This document shows, in pieces, positions 44,301-58,828 of a stretch of DNA of 64,000 nt (positions are counted from its first letter, which is position 1; every line of letters starts with the position of its first letter). A program made the position numbers and the translations under genes. This stretch comes from Caprimulgus europaeus (Eukaryota; Chordata; Aves; Caprimulgiformes; Caprimulgidae): contig OU015529.1 in the NCBI GenBank assembly GCA_907165065.1, positions 8,667,054-8,731,053 of the forward strand. Reading direction: 5' to 3'. Under the pieces are notes generated by a model. The model was given only the letters and a program-made list of their open reading frames with translations, was not told the DNA's origin and did not search any database.

Positions 44301-47257
44301 CCCTCTTGCAGGTATTACAGTCAAGGATATTCTCCTCTTTAGAGCCACATGGTTTCATCTTTAGATTTTGCCACCAAGTGAACACTTGAGGAAGACACAA
44401 CTGGAGAACTTCAACGTTTGAACTTGTGGCACCCTCTGCTTCTAGTGTTCCTGTTGAAAAGGGAGCAAAGTCAGTTTTATTTGGATTCCATACACTTGAA
44501 TGATAAGGTGACTGAACTACTAAATGGGGATATTGACTCACTTCCAACAGTGTACACCGATTTACAGATAGTCTGCATCAGCTGGTGGGCTGCAGCTGAA
44601 ATGATAGTTGGCATTAATGCTGCTTGCACAGCTTATCTACAGGTCTGCCTTGAGAGAGTTTCATTCTTTGGACTAGAATTGGGCTCCTGGTATTGTGCAT
44701 AGGAAAGGATTGCCCCCTTTCCATCAATATTTTACAGACTGATGTCATGTTAAGGGACACTGGCTACTCTTTCCCACAGTTTCTTTCCCCTATTAATGTC
44801 CTTACAGATAGCAACCCCTCTCTGTGTACCTTTGTGGTAAATTTGCACACTTCAAATCTTCTCACCTCCAACCTCTCTAGTGCAAATTGGCAAAAAAAAA
44901 GGCAAAACCCAACAACAATGATGAAGATTGATTTCCTAAAATACAAAAGAAAACTGAATTCTTCCTGTTGGCATATAAGCCTTGCTGCTGACAAAGGACG
45001 AGATAGAAGTGAAAACAAAGAGAAAAATAAACGATTGAATGAAGATCCCAAGTAGGAGGCTAGCAGCCTGCAAAACCCCATCTCTTCTGCCACTTATTAA
45101 CACTAAGACCATTTAAGAGGCACTGCATTGTTATTTCTGCAGCAGGGCAGCAAACCAAGCTTAGTGACATGGAACGAGTTGTCAATAGGCCACAGATCTG
45201 CAGGAGGATTTTAATTGGGTAAGAACATATGTCAGGAGGGGGTGGAGGCTGGGTTCTTTTTACTAGCAAAAGATGTTACTAGGCATGGTAGCTCTTGAGA
45301 AGGAAAAACTTTTACTCCTTTGTCTCTTTTATCATAAAAAATCTACTAAACCACAAACCATTCAGCTTTGCAATGAAAGAGTGCCTTTTGTGTCATTTAT
45401 ATTACCCTACTGTGCTCTTATTACTAACAGTTTTATGCTTAAGAACAGCACTTGGAAAAACACACTCTTATGAGCTTGAAAACACTCCCTGCAAAGCTTT
45501 CTTCCTTTGCTCCCACCCCAGAATCCCAATCAACAAGTGGATTTTGCATTCAGGCTCCCCCCTCCACCCACCTAGTTAGTTTTGTGAAATAAGTTCCAAA
45601 AAAAGCTATTGAAAACCAGCTCGAGACACTTTACTCCCTCTGGGAAATGCCATCCAAGACCCTTAGGGTGTTTGGAGAACAGGAAGGTTAGGGGTTAGAA
45701 GTAGGAAAAGCTATTGCCCTTTATGAAGGAATGATGAATCAGAGAGACAAGAAAAACCTGGCAGGACATGCAAATTTGCCTCGCTACACTGAAGTCTCTT
45801 GTCTTCAAGAAAGGTGAGGGAAACACGGCAATACTAACTTCCTAAGGAAAAGAGGAGCTTGCCTGAGCACGTCTGCTGTTTGAGTTCACAGATCCCATGC
45901 AGCTGAGGAATGATAAGCTATCACAGGCTCTAGACTCAACCTTCAGCCCACTATCCTACTATATGCTACAATAAGCAACTCTTTCTACCTTTCTTTCTTT
46001 TTTCACCCTAAGTTAAATTATTTTTATCAGTGAAAAGTGCTGGCCTATCTGAGCATCATGGGATAGACCAAATTTGAGAGATCTACCCTGTCCCAAGACA
46101 AGGGGAGAAGGGTCAGGACTGACCAGTGATGGCTACTACTACCTATTTAAGATACAAGCAATAACAGGGGAAACTTTTTCACTGCCATCCTCCAAAGTGC
46201 TCATGAACACAATCATTTTTTCAGTAGAATAGTGCAGTTCTGTGCTGGTTCAGTCTGTGGAGCAGTTTTGGTGCACACCAGTGAGGCAGCTTTTAGAGGA
46301 AGCTAAGCCTGAAACTCCAGACCAGGCATGTACCAAAAATGTCCAGCCATTAATAGGGATGTGATGGTCTGCATCAGCAACTGGGCCTTTGAAGAGCTTT
46401 CAACAATGTGCCTCATGGGGAAGGCCAGTTTTGGGGACCACACTACATCTGAAGTAAAGCCTTCATGCTGCATACTGTGTAGGTGTAAAGATCTCAGCCC
46501 ATCTGACTCCCTCTGAGTCTGCCTGATAGATCCTCTGAATGATCTGCCCTATAGATGATAAATTATTATTATACCTAAGGCCACAGCAAGTCTCCTGTGA
46601 CAGAAAGGAAGCCTGAGAAAGGATTAGAGGACTATGTAGTTTCCATGGCCTTTTTCAGACTACAGGCAGGGAAGTTGGATGCTTCCAGTGCCACTTAAAA
46701 TGCTGAGGAACCGTGGGTCTTGCTATGGTCTCCTCAGAGACTTGACTGAGTCTCTAGTCTGCCAGATATTGAGGCAAGAATTTTAAAGTAAGATAAGCTA
46801 AGGCAACAGCAATGAAAACTTGGAATGGGAAGAGGATTGACATTTGGGGGATCTTTCTTTTGATATTGTCCATCTCTCACAGACAGTCTTATTGTAAATG
46901 ATTCTTAATTTCCCAGATGTACAGTCATTTCCCCTGAGTGTGTTTTCTCAGAGACTCGGGTAATACAAGCTCCCGTGTATCTCTGGGTAACGTTTTTCCC
47001 TTTTTAGAAAAGCCTTTGGACACACAGCTCTGAGTTAAAATTGCATGCAACTGATCAATGTTCACGTTTAAATATAATCAAATAAGACATTTCTCCTCTG
47101 ATTAATTTCAAGTGTATTGTCAAAGGTGGTACAGATAATATCAAATTCAAGTTGCAAGGCAAAAGAGGCAGCACACTGTCTCTGTACTTTTCAGCTGTCT
47201 GGTTTGATGAGAGTGTAAGGATTGTTCCACTCTCGATAGGGAGGAGCACGGCTCACA

Positions 47258-47281
47258 TATATACACACACACAAAAAAAAA
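47258..47281 (+). repeat. (TA)n(CA)n short microsatellite with A run
   Basis: ATATATACACACACACA is followed directly by nine A. It is a short compound microsatellite. Confidence 0.75.
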
Positions 47282-50229
47282 GAAGGTGGTATTCTTCATG
47301 GTTCACCAATAGGGGACAGCCTTTCGCATCTTTGTCAGGTTAACATATTCTCAGATGGCATTTCCCGGAGGGAATAAAATGTCTCAAGTTGTTTTTCAGG
47401 CTCCTGTGCACTGTCTGAACAGATAGTTATGAAATTGCATTGCTAATGCTTACAGTGGAGAGGCTTTCTATTATCTGCTACAGTGAAAACATTCAAGACA
47501 TAGCTACACGTACTCACTGTCTCCAAAGGTACGGAACAGCTTGCTCTGTCCTAAGCAGAATGCCATGCCGTTAAATGATGGGGCAGCAACCAAAGAATAT
47601 TTCTTGTGATGGAGGAGCCAAATTTCACTGGGAGCACATGCCAGCTCACCTCAGACGAACTGGTTGGGGTGCACTCTACTTCCAGCACATCAGCATTATA
47701 ACTGCTCTGTCTATTCTAGAAATTTTCAAATCCCCATTGTTTTCCCTCTCTCAGTCTCCTTCCTTCTTCCCCCAAATGTTATTTCCCAGCCTTTTGCCAA
47801 GTCTTGTACCCACAAAAACAGAAACATTTTAGTCTATCCAAAACCAGCCCCCTCCCCCCTTACCCTTTTCCCCCTTCCTCCAAAGAGGAGGAAAATACTC
47901 CAGAAAAAAAGATTCTAAGGTGGTAATCTTAAAACATGTTTTCTTGGGTACATGGATTTAACAGCTTTAATCTGTCCCAAACTCAGAAGCTAATAGGGTT
48001 ACAAATGGGTACTATTTGCAAGACCAAGCTACTCAAAAGACAATTTCTCCTTTCCAGTTCCTCCAGCCATGTAGATATGTCCAAAGTTACTGTTTGTCAC
48101 TCCTGTGTATTATGGTTCTTTCATTACAGCCATCAGTTTCTATTTCTAAGGTCACAGTTTGTTCTGTCTGGGAACCATGTACAGGCTCGAGGTGACTTTA
48201 AAGGGACAAGGTTTATTGCTTCAGTTTAGTGTATATTTTTTATGAAACCTATGTGTCAGTAACAGTTGTTGCTTTGACTGATTAGACAGTCTCTAAGTAC
48301 AATGATTAAATATGAATATCATGGGATATTTATTCAGACTTAATCTCCCTCTCACAATCCTCAAGACATTATCTGTAGAGAGTTGCTAATGCTGAAAATG
48401 TTGCTGCTGTCATCTAGATAGCAATCTGAGCTATCCCATGTAAAATTTGATGGATATACTTTCTAACAATGGGGTGGGAGGTGGGCAGAAGGCAGGGTTT
48501 CCAAAGAGCAGGTTTGAAACTCCATGCATCAGAGTTGTCAGGTAACTGAGTATCAGATTTACTAACAAGCCTTGCTGGGGCAGGGATTTCTAATTTATCA
48601 CTGTCTCACACTGGAAGAAATGCTTAAAATACATGGACTGGGCTATTTTAGGTAAGACCTGCAAATTTATCTCCATCTTGTTGCATTTTCTGGATCTTTA
48701 CAGTGAAAACACCTGCAATGACTGGAGTTGAAGAAAGGTTGCGTGTTTCAGATCTGCAAATAGTGCAGTGACTATTGCAAGGGAAAAAAAAGTATGTGAG
48801 GTAATATCCTGCTCTTGTAGTTCAAACCTACCTTAATTTCATCATAAAAAAATACCCTGGTTTTGAATACTCTTATTTTGAATAGTAAGTATCTACATCC
48901 ATGATAGGTGGTCCACTACATTTTTCAGTTCAGCACCTACCAGCCCGTTCCTCAGACAAGCTAAAATCTTTTCAGGTCTCTTTGCCTAAAGACAGCAGGG
49001 GCAAAAACATTACCTAGAAAACTTCCTGTGGCCAGAAGTTTCGGCATATCTGTGAAGATGGTTTCATGGGTCCTCACTGACCCTCCTTCATCAGAAAGCC
49101 CAGTCTGGACAATGTGCATCTAGGGTTTTGCAGACACTTGCTTCCTCCCAGCCCCCAAGCCCTTTCATCAGGAATATGTACCTATTCTGCACTGATGGAA
49201 GAGCAAAAAAGATGTCCCCCAAACACTCAAAATGCCTTAAAGTTATCCTTGACTTCTTTCACCTAGTATATTATGTGAGATTCTTGCTCTAAGTGCAGCA
49301 CAAGCGCCAGGTCTCCTGTTCCTCCTCACTGCATTTCATCAGCAGAGCTCGGTGTTTGATCTGTTGTTGAGTGATTGAAGGCGGAAAGAGTGTGGTCACC
49401 CTCGTGTTATTTAATGCTGGTTTTCCTCAGTTTAGCAATTAGCACAGTCACTGAGCTGTTTTACAGGAGGTGTTGCTATGCTGAATTGTTCTACAGCTGC
49501 ACAGGATCAAAGAGTCACAAAGGGAGCCCAGTGCCTAGATCGGCCACGTGTTTCCTTAACTCGGCTTTGGTTGATGTTAATAGTTCTGACTGTGGTCATT
49601 AGCTCTCTTTCTCTCTAAGATTTTTTGTTTCTTGCAACATGTCTGAGAGCTTTGTTCCGGACTAGCAAGCCATGACAGTGAGCCAGGGAAGATGAGACTG
49701 ATGGAATATAGCCAGGGCTGTGGCACTGTCCTGCAGAAGTATTTTTCCCAAGAAAGGAAAGATCTCACATTGTTTCAGTTATCATTATTGCTAGTATATT
49801 TAAGAACCCTTGTTTTCAAAAATCTAAATATGACTACATAGCTAGTGAGCCTTAAGAACTGTAGTTTTATAGGTATAACCAAGGGAAGCATTAACAGAAT
49901 GGACCCAATAAGGAGAAAGCAAGTCAAAACTGAAAGTCAGCTGAGAAAAGCAACACAAACTTTCCCCCTCCTCCCAAAAATATTATAGCCACACTTGTTC
50001 TCATATTTTTTAAAGTTCAAAGCTTCCTCCTGTAACAAAGGTTTTGCATCAATAGCTCTGTCTCAAATTACTGTAAACTTTCAAAGCCAATGATGATAAA
50101 TATGACATCTCAATAGCTTTGGCAAAGGGCTTTCCAGAGCTTTATGAGTAGTAGCTGCTGCTTGTCTCCCTACTCTCTTGTAACTAGGGCTCCAAGACAC
50201 AGCACCCTGTACAGTCTATGGCAAAATGC

Positions 50230-50282
50230 AGGGGGGAGGAGAATGCAGTGCTGAGGGTAGAGAAAGGGGAAGGAGAGGAAAA
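50230..50282 (+). repeat. G/A-rich purine tract
   Basis: A mostly purine stretch includes AGGGGGGAGGAGA and AGAAAGGGGAAGGAGAGGAAAA. It is low-complexity polypurine sequence on the plus strand. Confidence 0.65.
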
Positions 50283-51980
50283 CAGTGGCTACAGTTACAA
50301 AAAGGACAAGGAAAGTGGGAGCGAGATGGCTTGACAGCACCAGCACATGGGGAGGATAAAGAAAACATATTAAAGTTGGATGAGATAATATACAGCAGAC
50401 AGTATGTGAGTACAGCAACAAGCTACTTCTTTAATTGTTTTATCACATCAACACAACAATGAAAATACATTTTACCCATTTAAATGGCACTATTAAGGTT
50501 TTTTCAGAATTCTAGGCCTTCCTCAATTAACCCCATGAGGCAATATGCATTCCAACAGCACCTTCAAAGGTATGGCTTTTCCACTCTGTTAAACTCTATT
50601 AAGCTTGTACAGATCATAAACCTGTAAACATGACAATCTGATTATAATTCATTTTATCTTTCTCCTTCCCATGTCTTCACCAAAGTCTGTAGCCACTATT
50701 CCTTTACTCCAGTGTTCTGCCACTTGGTGTGATAAGCTTTGTTCTCTTACTTCAAGGTCTGATTTACTTTTTGAAGACACTCTATTGTCCTAAACACCTT
50801 GTTAAGATTGGGAAGCTCAAAGTCTATGGCTGGGACTCAAAGATGGAAGGTGTCTCCTTGCAGTCTGTAGTCTCATGCAGCTCATTAGACCTCTCTGAGA
50901 AACTGTACTCCATTTCTTAAAATCTGAACAATAATGCAGACAAAACAGGGTTGAAGTTTTCTGGGGACGTTGTAAATGTCTTCCAGCAGTGAGGAAGAGT
51001 ATAAATCAGAAAATTTAGGGATAAATATTTCTTGTTTTAAGAAAGTGATTCTTGCTACTGCTGCGTACCACTATTTCTAGTGCAGATCATATTAACAGTG
51101 AGACTCATCCCTTCCTTGGGGACAACTTGTCACAGAGGATATGGATCCTATCATTTTTCCACACTGTAAGGACAGATGTTTGCTCTGACTGGCATATCTA
51201 AAAAACAAATTATTTTTCTCTCTGCTGAGATGGATATACTCCCTCGATAAACTTGAACATGTTCATCAGATATCTTCTTTAAAAGATTGACACAGAACTT
51301 GAAAAACAATGCACACGTTCTCTGGCAGGAACATCCGCTCTGCAAAGCAGTGACATAGAACAGGAAACAAATTATCTATACTCCTTGCCCATTCCATCAT
51401 TTTATCCTGTTCTCTACACTTTTATCAAGGCAATCATAAGATGAAGGCTTGAGATAAAGTAAAAACATGGTTTGTTGCCAAATATACCATCTAATAGTAT
51501 TTTTGGCTTCTCTATTGTTCATTATTCTTTAGGAGGAACTTTGTTTCTTGGCAACTAGATGTTGAGTGTTACTTTCATGCTGTGGAGGGAATTAAGACTT
51601 CTGTTTGTAACCTCCTCTTACCTCTGCAGTACCAGGGCAGCTCAGGGAAAGGTGTTTCTTATTTAGCAGAAGCACCAGAGGAAGACAAAAAGTGGGCCAA
51701 GCCCTGATGTCCTACCTGTGAGTAAGGAGAGCTTGCCAGAGCCCCACAGCCTGTCCAGGTTCTGCTCCTGAAAAGAAGTGAACTGCTGTGGTAGGAAGTA
51801 ACCCAGGGGTTCTTCCATTGTGACTATCCTGTACCAAAGAGTATGGTGGTCAAGAGGTTACATGGGAAATGTCACTACAGCCATTCAAGCTCCAACACCT
51901 CCTTCAGGCCTGGAATAAGCCAGAATTTATCCCTCTGACTGCTAAATGAAGGAAGGAAGGAGAGGTAATGAATGAAACCT

Positions 51981-51995
51981 AAAAAAAAAAAAAAA
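51981..51995 (+). repeat. Poly-A tract after GGAA repeats
   Basis: A run of 15 A follows a short (GGAA)n stretch at about 51949-51962. It is simple sequence. Confidence 0.8.
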
Positions 51996-54900
51996 GCCAT
52001 GCCAGAGTCCACAAAATCCCCTCAAGACTATGACAAAATTATAATCCTAAAAAAAAAGGAGGGAGAGAGGGACGGAGTAAAATCCAGTCAGATAATGGAC
52101 CAATAATTCACCATGTCTAAAAATGTATACCATCTTGTTATTCAGTGTCCATTTTCCTTTTTCTCCAGCCTTCTAATGACCTGCCAGATGGATCATCCAC
52201 TGTGCAAGCGACTACATGTGCATCTAGAGCTCCTTTGAAATCTCATTAGAATGTTTTTTTCATATTGGCTTAATTTCTTGTCTGTATTATACTAGCCCCA
52301 GTTCAATCCTAAATGGCTGTGGAAAAGGCTGTCTAGCATTTAGACAGAGAGTCCTATTTAAATTTGGTTTAAAAATAGATACTGAACACTGTTAAATACT
52401 TCTTGTGTTCCTCTGCTGCTTGAAGTAAGAGCTAACATGAGTCTTTTTGGGTTTTAAACAGTTTTAGATTTGGCCCATTATTCAGATGCATAAGAGATGG
52501 GGCACGGAATGTGGTACTTACACTCTCTGGATACTGCTGTAATTAAGCACTGCTCTGCTTGGCACCAAAACTTCCCCAAAATCTCATCTAGGGAGTCAAG
52601 TCCTCCATCCCAAATATGGAACCTCATGAACGATACGCTGGTGGAGCCCTCAGTTCTGGGGAGGCAATATCCTCCTCCTTCTCCTCTTCAGACAGTAGGT
52701 AGCTCTGTAGAGAGGCACAGCCACTACAGTGGCTCCCAAGAGGAACTGGAGCACTCTCATGGCCAGCTCTGCTGCTGCCTGCTGGGCATTCCCACTGGGA
52801 AGACTTCAGGTTGAACCTGCTTATCTGCAGCCCTCTTACCTCACTGGTTGATGAGAGGGAAGTCAGGCACTCAAGAGACATATGACAGATGAAGAGAGTG
52901 TGTTGGACTCACTGAGCTGCCAGGAGAGGTACTGATGTGAATCAACCCCACAAGAGGTTTTGAAGCAGCTTGTTTTCTGACAGGCTGCATATACCCTGAA
53001 ATGACCATGGCCTAGGTGACTTGATTAGATCAGCTAATTCAACGATTTGAGAGCATGATGTTATTACAGTTTATGTGGCTTTTCTTGAATTTCATGCCCT
53101 TCAAATTTCTTGTGAAGAGAAAGCTTGGGTACTACCTCTGGCCAATCTGCACTATGGAGAAGGGATGGGGTGATGCAGCAGTACCACAGCAACCTGCATG
53201 CTTAAAATAGTGTCATTGAAGTGTTGGAGCATGACCAAAACTTTGACTTAACCACCTCTCTCTTGTATTTTGTTTGCTCATCATTTCCACTCACTGTGCC
53301 TTATTTTAATTCAGATTGTAAATACTTCTGAACATAAACTATGTCTTTATTTGCTTCTAACAGTTACTGGGTGCCCAGCACTAATGATCACCACAGCCAT
53401 TAATGACTCAGAGGATTCTGAGTTCCGGCTGTACTTAAAAGAATCTCAAATATCTCAAAGTACGGACATTCATAGTTGGGTCTTTCAAAATATTAATTAA
53501 TATGTACCCCACTGCTAACCCCCAACTCCCCATCTTTGTTCCATTCACACTTACTTTGTAAGCTTTTCTCTAATCAGTTACTTCTCTTGGGTTGTGTAGG
53601 AAGGCTGTGGCAATACACTAAGGATATATTCTACACGGAAGAGCCACTGTAGTTGTACCAATTATTTGCGTACCACAGAGCTTTCCTTTTATAATTGACT
53701 TCATATATTCATGTCTTCAATGCTAAGTGCACAGCTTCATCACCACACTAAGCTTTGTTATACTTGGAAAGCAAGTGCAATAATTTCCTGATCTGGGCCT
53801 GAGAGGTTTATTTATGCAGACATACTGTGTCCTATGTCTATTGACATTTGTATAATTGGTGGTCCATGCAGAGAGAGCATTAGAGTCATTGGAGCCCTGC
53901 ACGAGCTCCTCTGTGTCTCACTCACTATTTACAGGACTCCCAAACTTAACCGGTTTCCCCCAGTTCTCTCTCCTCCATGTCTGGAAAGCCTCAGGAATTG
54001 CCCCAATACCTCCCCCACCATTCTGTTCTGCCTGGACAAAGTCTGAACTGGGAAGGAAAGCTTGCCAAGCCTCCTATTTTCCTGATTGAGAATGTGGAGT
54101 ATATGGCACCTACTTTTTTTTGGTCTGCATCTGGCCATAAAGCAAATTAGGGTTGTCAGAGCTCTGCTATAAGATTTAAAGTAAGTCACCGGTAAAACAA
54201 ACCTGTTTGTAACAGAAATATGAGATTTAAAGGACATCACTGATAGATAAAATAAGCCTATTTGTAATGGAGATAAAAGCTATTTATATTGCTGTGATGC
54301 TGGGTAAACATTTTTTTTCCCAGTCAATAATAAATTCACAAAAAAATGTATTTTCTGTTGTCCAGAAATTATTTCTGAATTCAGGTCAAATTTTGTAATG
54401 GTTCCATCTGAGAAAAATATTGAGCCAGGATTCTCAGAAGAGATGGTAGATGTTTTTTTTTCCCTTTCACCCAACAGTGTAATGCAGACTCAGTCAATTA
54501 ATTTTTACTGAGGTCCACTTCCTCTCAGTAGAAATCAGTTTGCCATCTCCCACCCTGCCAGGATTTACATGCTGCCTTTTCAGCCAAGATGGACCATTGC
54601 AGCTGTTCCTTCCTCTCCCTGCCTTCCTGCGCAGCAAGACATTGGATAATGGTGAGCAACAAGAAATTTTGGGGCTCTTGCTTGAATTCTGTATCTAGAA
54701 CTGTGGTGATGCATCAGAAAAATGCGTACAGGCTCTGATCCAGCCCATCCTGGCATGGATTTGCTTTAAAGGTTCATGCATCCCTCCTGGGACATGAGGT
54801 AGTTTGTCCTCTGGCGCTGTCCATGCATATGTTAATTGGTGCAAGACCTGTGAGGCAGCTCCACATCCCAACTGAAAATCCTAACCTGAGGGTCACTCAT

Positions 54901-55444
54901 TCTGCCTGCCTTTCTCACTCTTCCTAGGAATGCTGAAGTGTTTACATAAGTGGGACAGGCTCAGCACATGACAACCAGCAGCTGCTTCTCCTGGGAGGTG
55001 GGGAGGTGGTTTCTACCTCCACCAGGCAGGAAAGAAGCTAAATCTGGATCTTCATCTTATAGTTACTATTTCTAATCAATGACCTACTGATGAGAGGAGG
55101 ATGGTATATAAATCCCTCCTACTTTTGTTCATTTGCCATCACTTGCTCTGTAATCAGTGGTTAAAGAATGACAGATTTTGGTTTATATTCCATAGAACTA
55201 GACAAATTACTGCATTTTATAAATTCTGCTGATTTCTCACCATTTGATCCAATATTTCAATTTTTATTTCTCCTGCCTGAAACAGCCCAAAATCACACTC
55301 ATCTTGACTTTTCACTGCAATTCTAGTTATACTGGGCTAGATGCATTACAGAAAAGAGTACACTTCTAATGTCTACATTTTGGTAGTATTCCTGATAAAT
55401 TACTTACCTTTGAATTTTCTGGCTTCACCAATATCTGGAAGCTT

Positions 55445-55490
55445 AAAAAAAAAACCCAAAAAAAACAACAAAAAAACCCCCAAACCATAA
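55445..55490 (+). repeat. A/C-rich low-complexity tract
   Basis: Runs of A are broken by CCC, C and CCCCC. It is low-complexity sequence and no retroposon was recognised next to it. Confidence 0.8.
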
Positions 55491-55724
55491 AATCTAACAA
55501 TGTTTTAAAAATAACCTGGGCAGAAGGAACAACATATCGTAGAGGGAATGTTAGGACAAGTTGCAGGGATGCCCAGGAATTGAGATAGAACTATATTACT
55601 TCAGATTCTCAGTTGTCTTGAGTTATCTGGGATTCCCCTCATCTGCCCTCCAGTACCATTACCAGTGTATCTGCTTGTAAATATTAGGAGCTGCTGCAAA
55701 GGTAATATCTCAATAAGAGCTTGA

Positions 55725-55742
55725 AATAATAATAATAATAAA
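55725..55742 (+). repeat. (AAT)n microsatellite
   Basis: About six AAT units occur in perfect tandem, followed by AAG. Confidence 0.85.
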
Positions 55743-58700
55743 GTCTCCCAGCCAAATCCACTCATCTACATTGACCGAGATCATAAGCAGTTTTTCTCTT
55801 CCCTTTTAGGTGCAATTTTCCAAGGAGTCTGTTTACTTGAAACATTTCTCCCAACTTTGAACAAATGCCTGAAAAAAGAGAGGCTGAGAACTGAGACAGG
55901 CAGTGAGATCTCAGGGATGCCTAACTTTGCTGTTGTACGTTCGAACTTTATTATTGTCAGAAAATTAATTAAGGACATTTCTGGAGAGCCTAAGTGGCCA
56001 TCTGAGGTCTGAGGCTGTGCTGAACATCAGCCACACGACTAAACCCTTTGTGTCTATTTGCCTGAAGCTGCAAATGAAGAATACACTGGGAAAAACACTG
56101 ATTGCAGTGAAGTGGGAGGGAAAAGTTCCTTTATCCTCTGAAGGGGAAAGGACAGATTGCAGGAGTTCACCTAGGATATTGCATTGCCTATGGTTGTGAG
56201 ATGGGAAACCCCGTTTTAAAGACAAATCTGCAACAGTTGAAATTGAGCTGGCAGAACCTGCCTGGGGAACAAACTCACCTTTTATTAAAACAAAAGAAAA
56301 CTTGCCAGAGCTGCTAGGCTCAACACAGCTTGATTAAAGCCATTGGGAAATTTACCAATCAAGGAAAGGGCAGAGCATGGAAAAATAAGAAGTGCTAGAT
56401 CAGTTAAAAGTAGCTAGAGAAAACCCTGAGGCTCTGCAGCTGGTCATTACTGATGCAAGAGATAGACTGCCTCATGGAGAAGGGATATAATGGGAGAAGA
56501 GCAAGACATTAATCTGCAGAGTTCAGGATTAGGGCTAACTAACCACACACAGCACTGGCAGCTGTAGACCACAGACCACCTTCTCAGAGTAGTGACACTG
56601 ATATAGATCCTTGTTTGTCACCAAAACTACATACATTACCATATCTGCATGCCTTAAGCAATGCAGCTTACTACTACCCTTCCATGCCAAAGAAGATTGG
56701 TGTGAAAAGTAACTCAAGACTGTGTCCACACTAAGTGCAAATTGACCATACTGCAGTGAGCTGCGCTAATCGAAGCATTGCTTCTTATTTTGGCAGCAGG
56801 TTATCACCAGCCCTGCTGGGCAGTCAGCCCTGCTGGAAATCATTATCACTGGAGAGGCTTCAGCTAAAAAAAAAATTCTTTTCTAAAGGCACTTCAGTGA
56901 AACAACGTTAATCGCTAATTCTAATTCCCTGCCTTCCACAAGACAGCAGGACAGCGGTGGTAAAAGGAGGACATGCAAGTGGGCTCCCTGAGGCAGGTAA
57001 GCAAAAGGTGTGTGCATTTACCTAGGCACAGACAAAGGGATAAAAACATCCCTCTCTAAGTCCTCTTTATGCTCTCATCAGTAGCACTGGGATAAGGAAT
57101 TCAAGGTTTCACCATGCAGAATCCATTTCTGCCTTGCTGAAGAATTACCTGACTCACATTCAGACTTTAAAATAACATTGATTAATAACAGGACTTCAAG
57201 GCACATGACCATACACCTGGTGAGACCACAAACATTTGCCAGGATCCTGGACTTACTGTATAAAAGGGAAGGAACTGAGGCCACCAGGGCCTCATATAAC
57301 TCAAATGTCTTTGTTCATGCCTTTCATGAAGACACAGTTATGCAATCTCCATAGATGCATTTTCAGTCCTGATTTCATCTCCCAGACAGGACATGCACTG
57401 AACCCAGTATAACCTGCCTCCTAGTCACACTCAGAGACTCTAAACCTGTGCTAGAAAGCAATTATTTTGTATTTGCCAGTGTAACAATACAAAAGAATGG
57501 CAACAAATCTGTTTTGCCCTGCTGCATCTCAGAGCTTTGTACAGTGTTTTCTCCCCCCATCCACCTCTCCTCTTATCTGCCATAAGAAGTGTCAGAAGAC
57601 ATCAGATTCCTATGTCTAAATTAAAGGTAGTAATCTGATCAGGATGAAATGCCAAATGAGTCACCTCCTTCCGCATCAGCCTCTATGCCACCTGCCCTTT
57701 GCTCTGCTTCTTGGCTTTCATAGTTTGCTGCTCAGCACAGTGTCCAAGATAATATAAAATGGACATGATAAAGGAGGGGCTAATGGATAAAAACTTCATG
57801 AGAGCTTTCAGGTAGAGGACTTTGCAGTATAAGCAGATATAAGTGATGACATTTGTGGGGAACCTGCCCTATACTCTTCCTTTTTAATGGGAAGAGTAAA
57901 GTGAAGTTGATAGAATAATTCTGAATTTTTCACCTTCTCTCTTCTAAATGGCACATCAGTGAGACACTAACAATGTTCTTGCCATTAAACCTGACAGAGA
58001 AATATATGTTCTCTGATTCCAGAAGGCTGCAATAATGTAAAAAGCAGTATGAATCTGAAACAGATGACCAAGTGGGGACCTGAACACAGAAAAATGTGGG
58101 ATCAATAGCTTTTAATAAACTTGCTGAATTTGGCACCAGTTGTTGTTCTTGAGCATCAAAGAAGAAATTAATTTAAAGAAGGGATCTGGATTTTCTTTTT
58201 TTTTTAAAAAAAGATAAAAGAATGATGACCACTTTTTTTTCCCGCATCTTCTTTGACTTTACAGAAGTATATGAAATACCATTATGTGAATCAAGATATT
58301 TTAGCTACTCTTTGCTTTTCCCCCTCTCTGAGGCCAGAGCTAACTTTCCATATGGGCAAGATAGCTTTTCATAACTGCTCATCTGTGGTATAAGCTAAGT
58401 GAAGGTCAGATCATTTAAGTGTGCTATGCCTTAAGTTGAAGCTATTTAGAACATGGAGCTTTGGTGCTAACTGGAAAATAGAGGGAAAAATTCAGAAAAC
58501 TGTCTGCCATCTATAATTCCTTCTCACAAAAAAATAAATAATTCTGCACTAAAATTTAAGAAAACTCAAAAAAAGACCCCACTCTGCTACACACCTACTT
58601 TTTCTCTTAGGTTATTCACTGTATTAAGCTCAGTGTAGCTCACTGCTTAGGCTTTCTGAAGTAGGACACCTTAGTAAGGCACCACTGTACCTCCCAGGCT

Positions 58701-58778
58701 ATCCTAAAAAGTAGATGAGGCTTTTTCTCTTTTTAAAGGTTCCTATCTAAACCAAGATGTCTCCAAAATAAAGAATTT

Positions 58779-58828
58779 TTAAAAAAACCCACCAAAAACC
58801 ACCAAACAAACCAAACCCAAAACAACCG
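58779..58828 (+). repeat. A/C-rich low-complexity tract
   Basis: A degenerate array of CCAAA and CCACCAAA words follows a T run and an A run. It is low-complexity sequence. Confidence 0.75.

Larger units (their letters stand above)
39926..55444. other. Intergenic DNA with no recognised gene
   Basis: About 15.5 kb with no supported gene. It holds a MIR-like relic at 41.2 kb, small simple repeats, and a block at 40.2-40.66 kb that combines a 149-codon minus-strand frame with AT-rich sequence that looks constrained. Other open frames have no domain or gene-like context. Confidence 0.55.

Noticed and set aside
44693-45093. Overlapping frames of 120 codons (plus) and 109 codons (minus)
   Set aside because: Frames on opposite strands of the same DNA without domains, splice signals or conserved context; regarded as chance.
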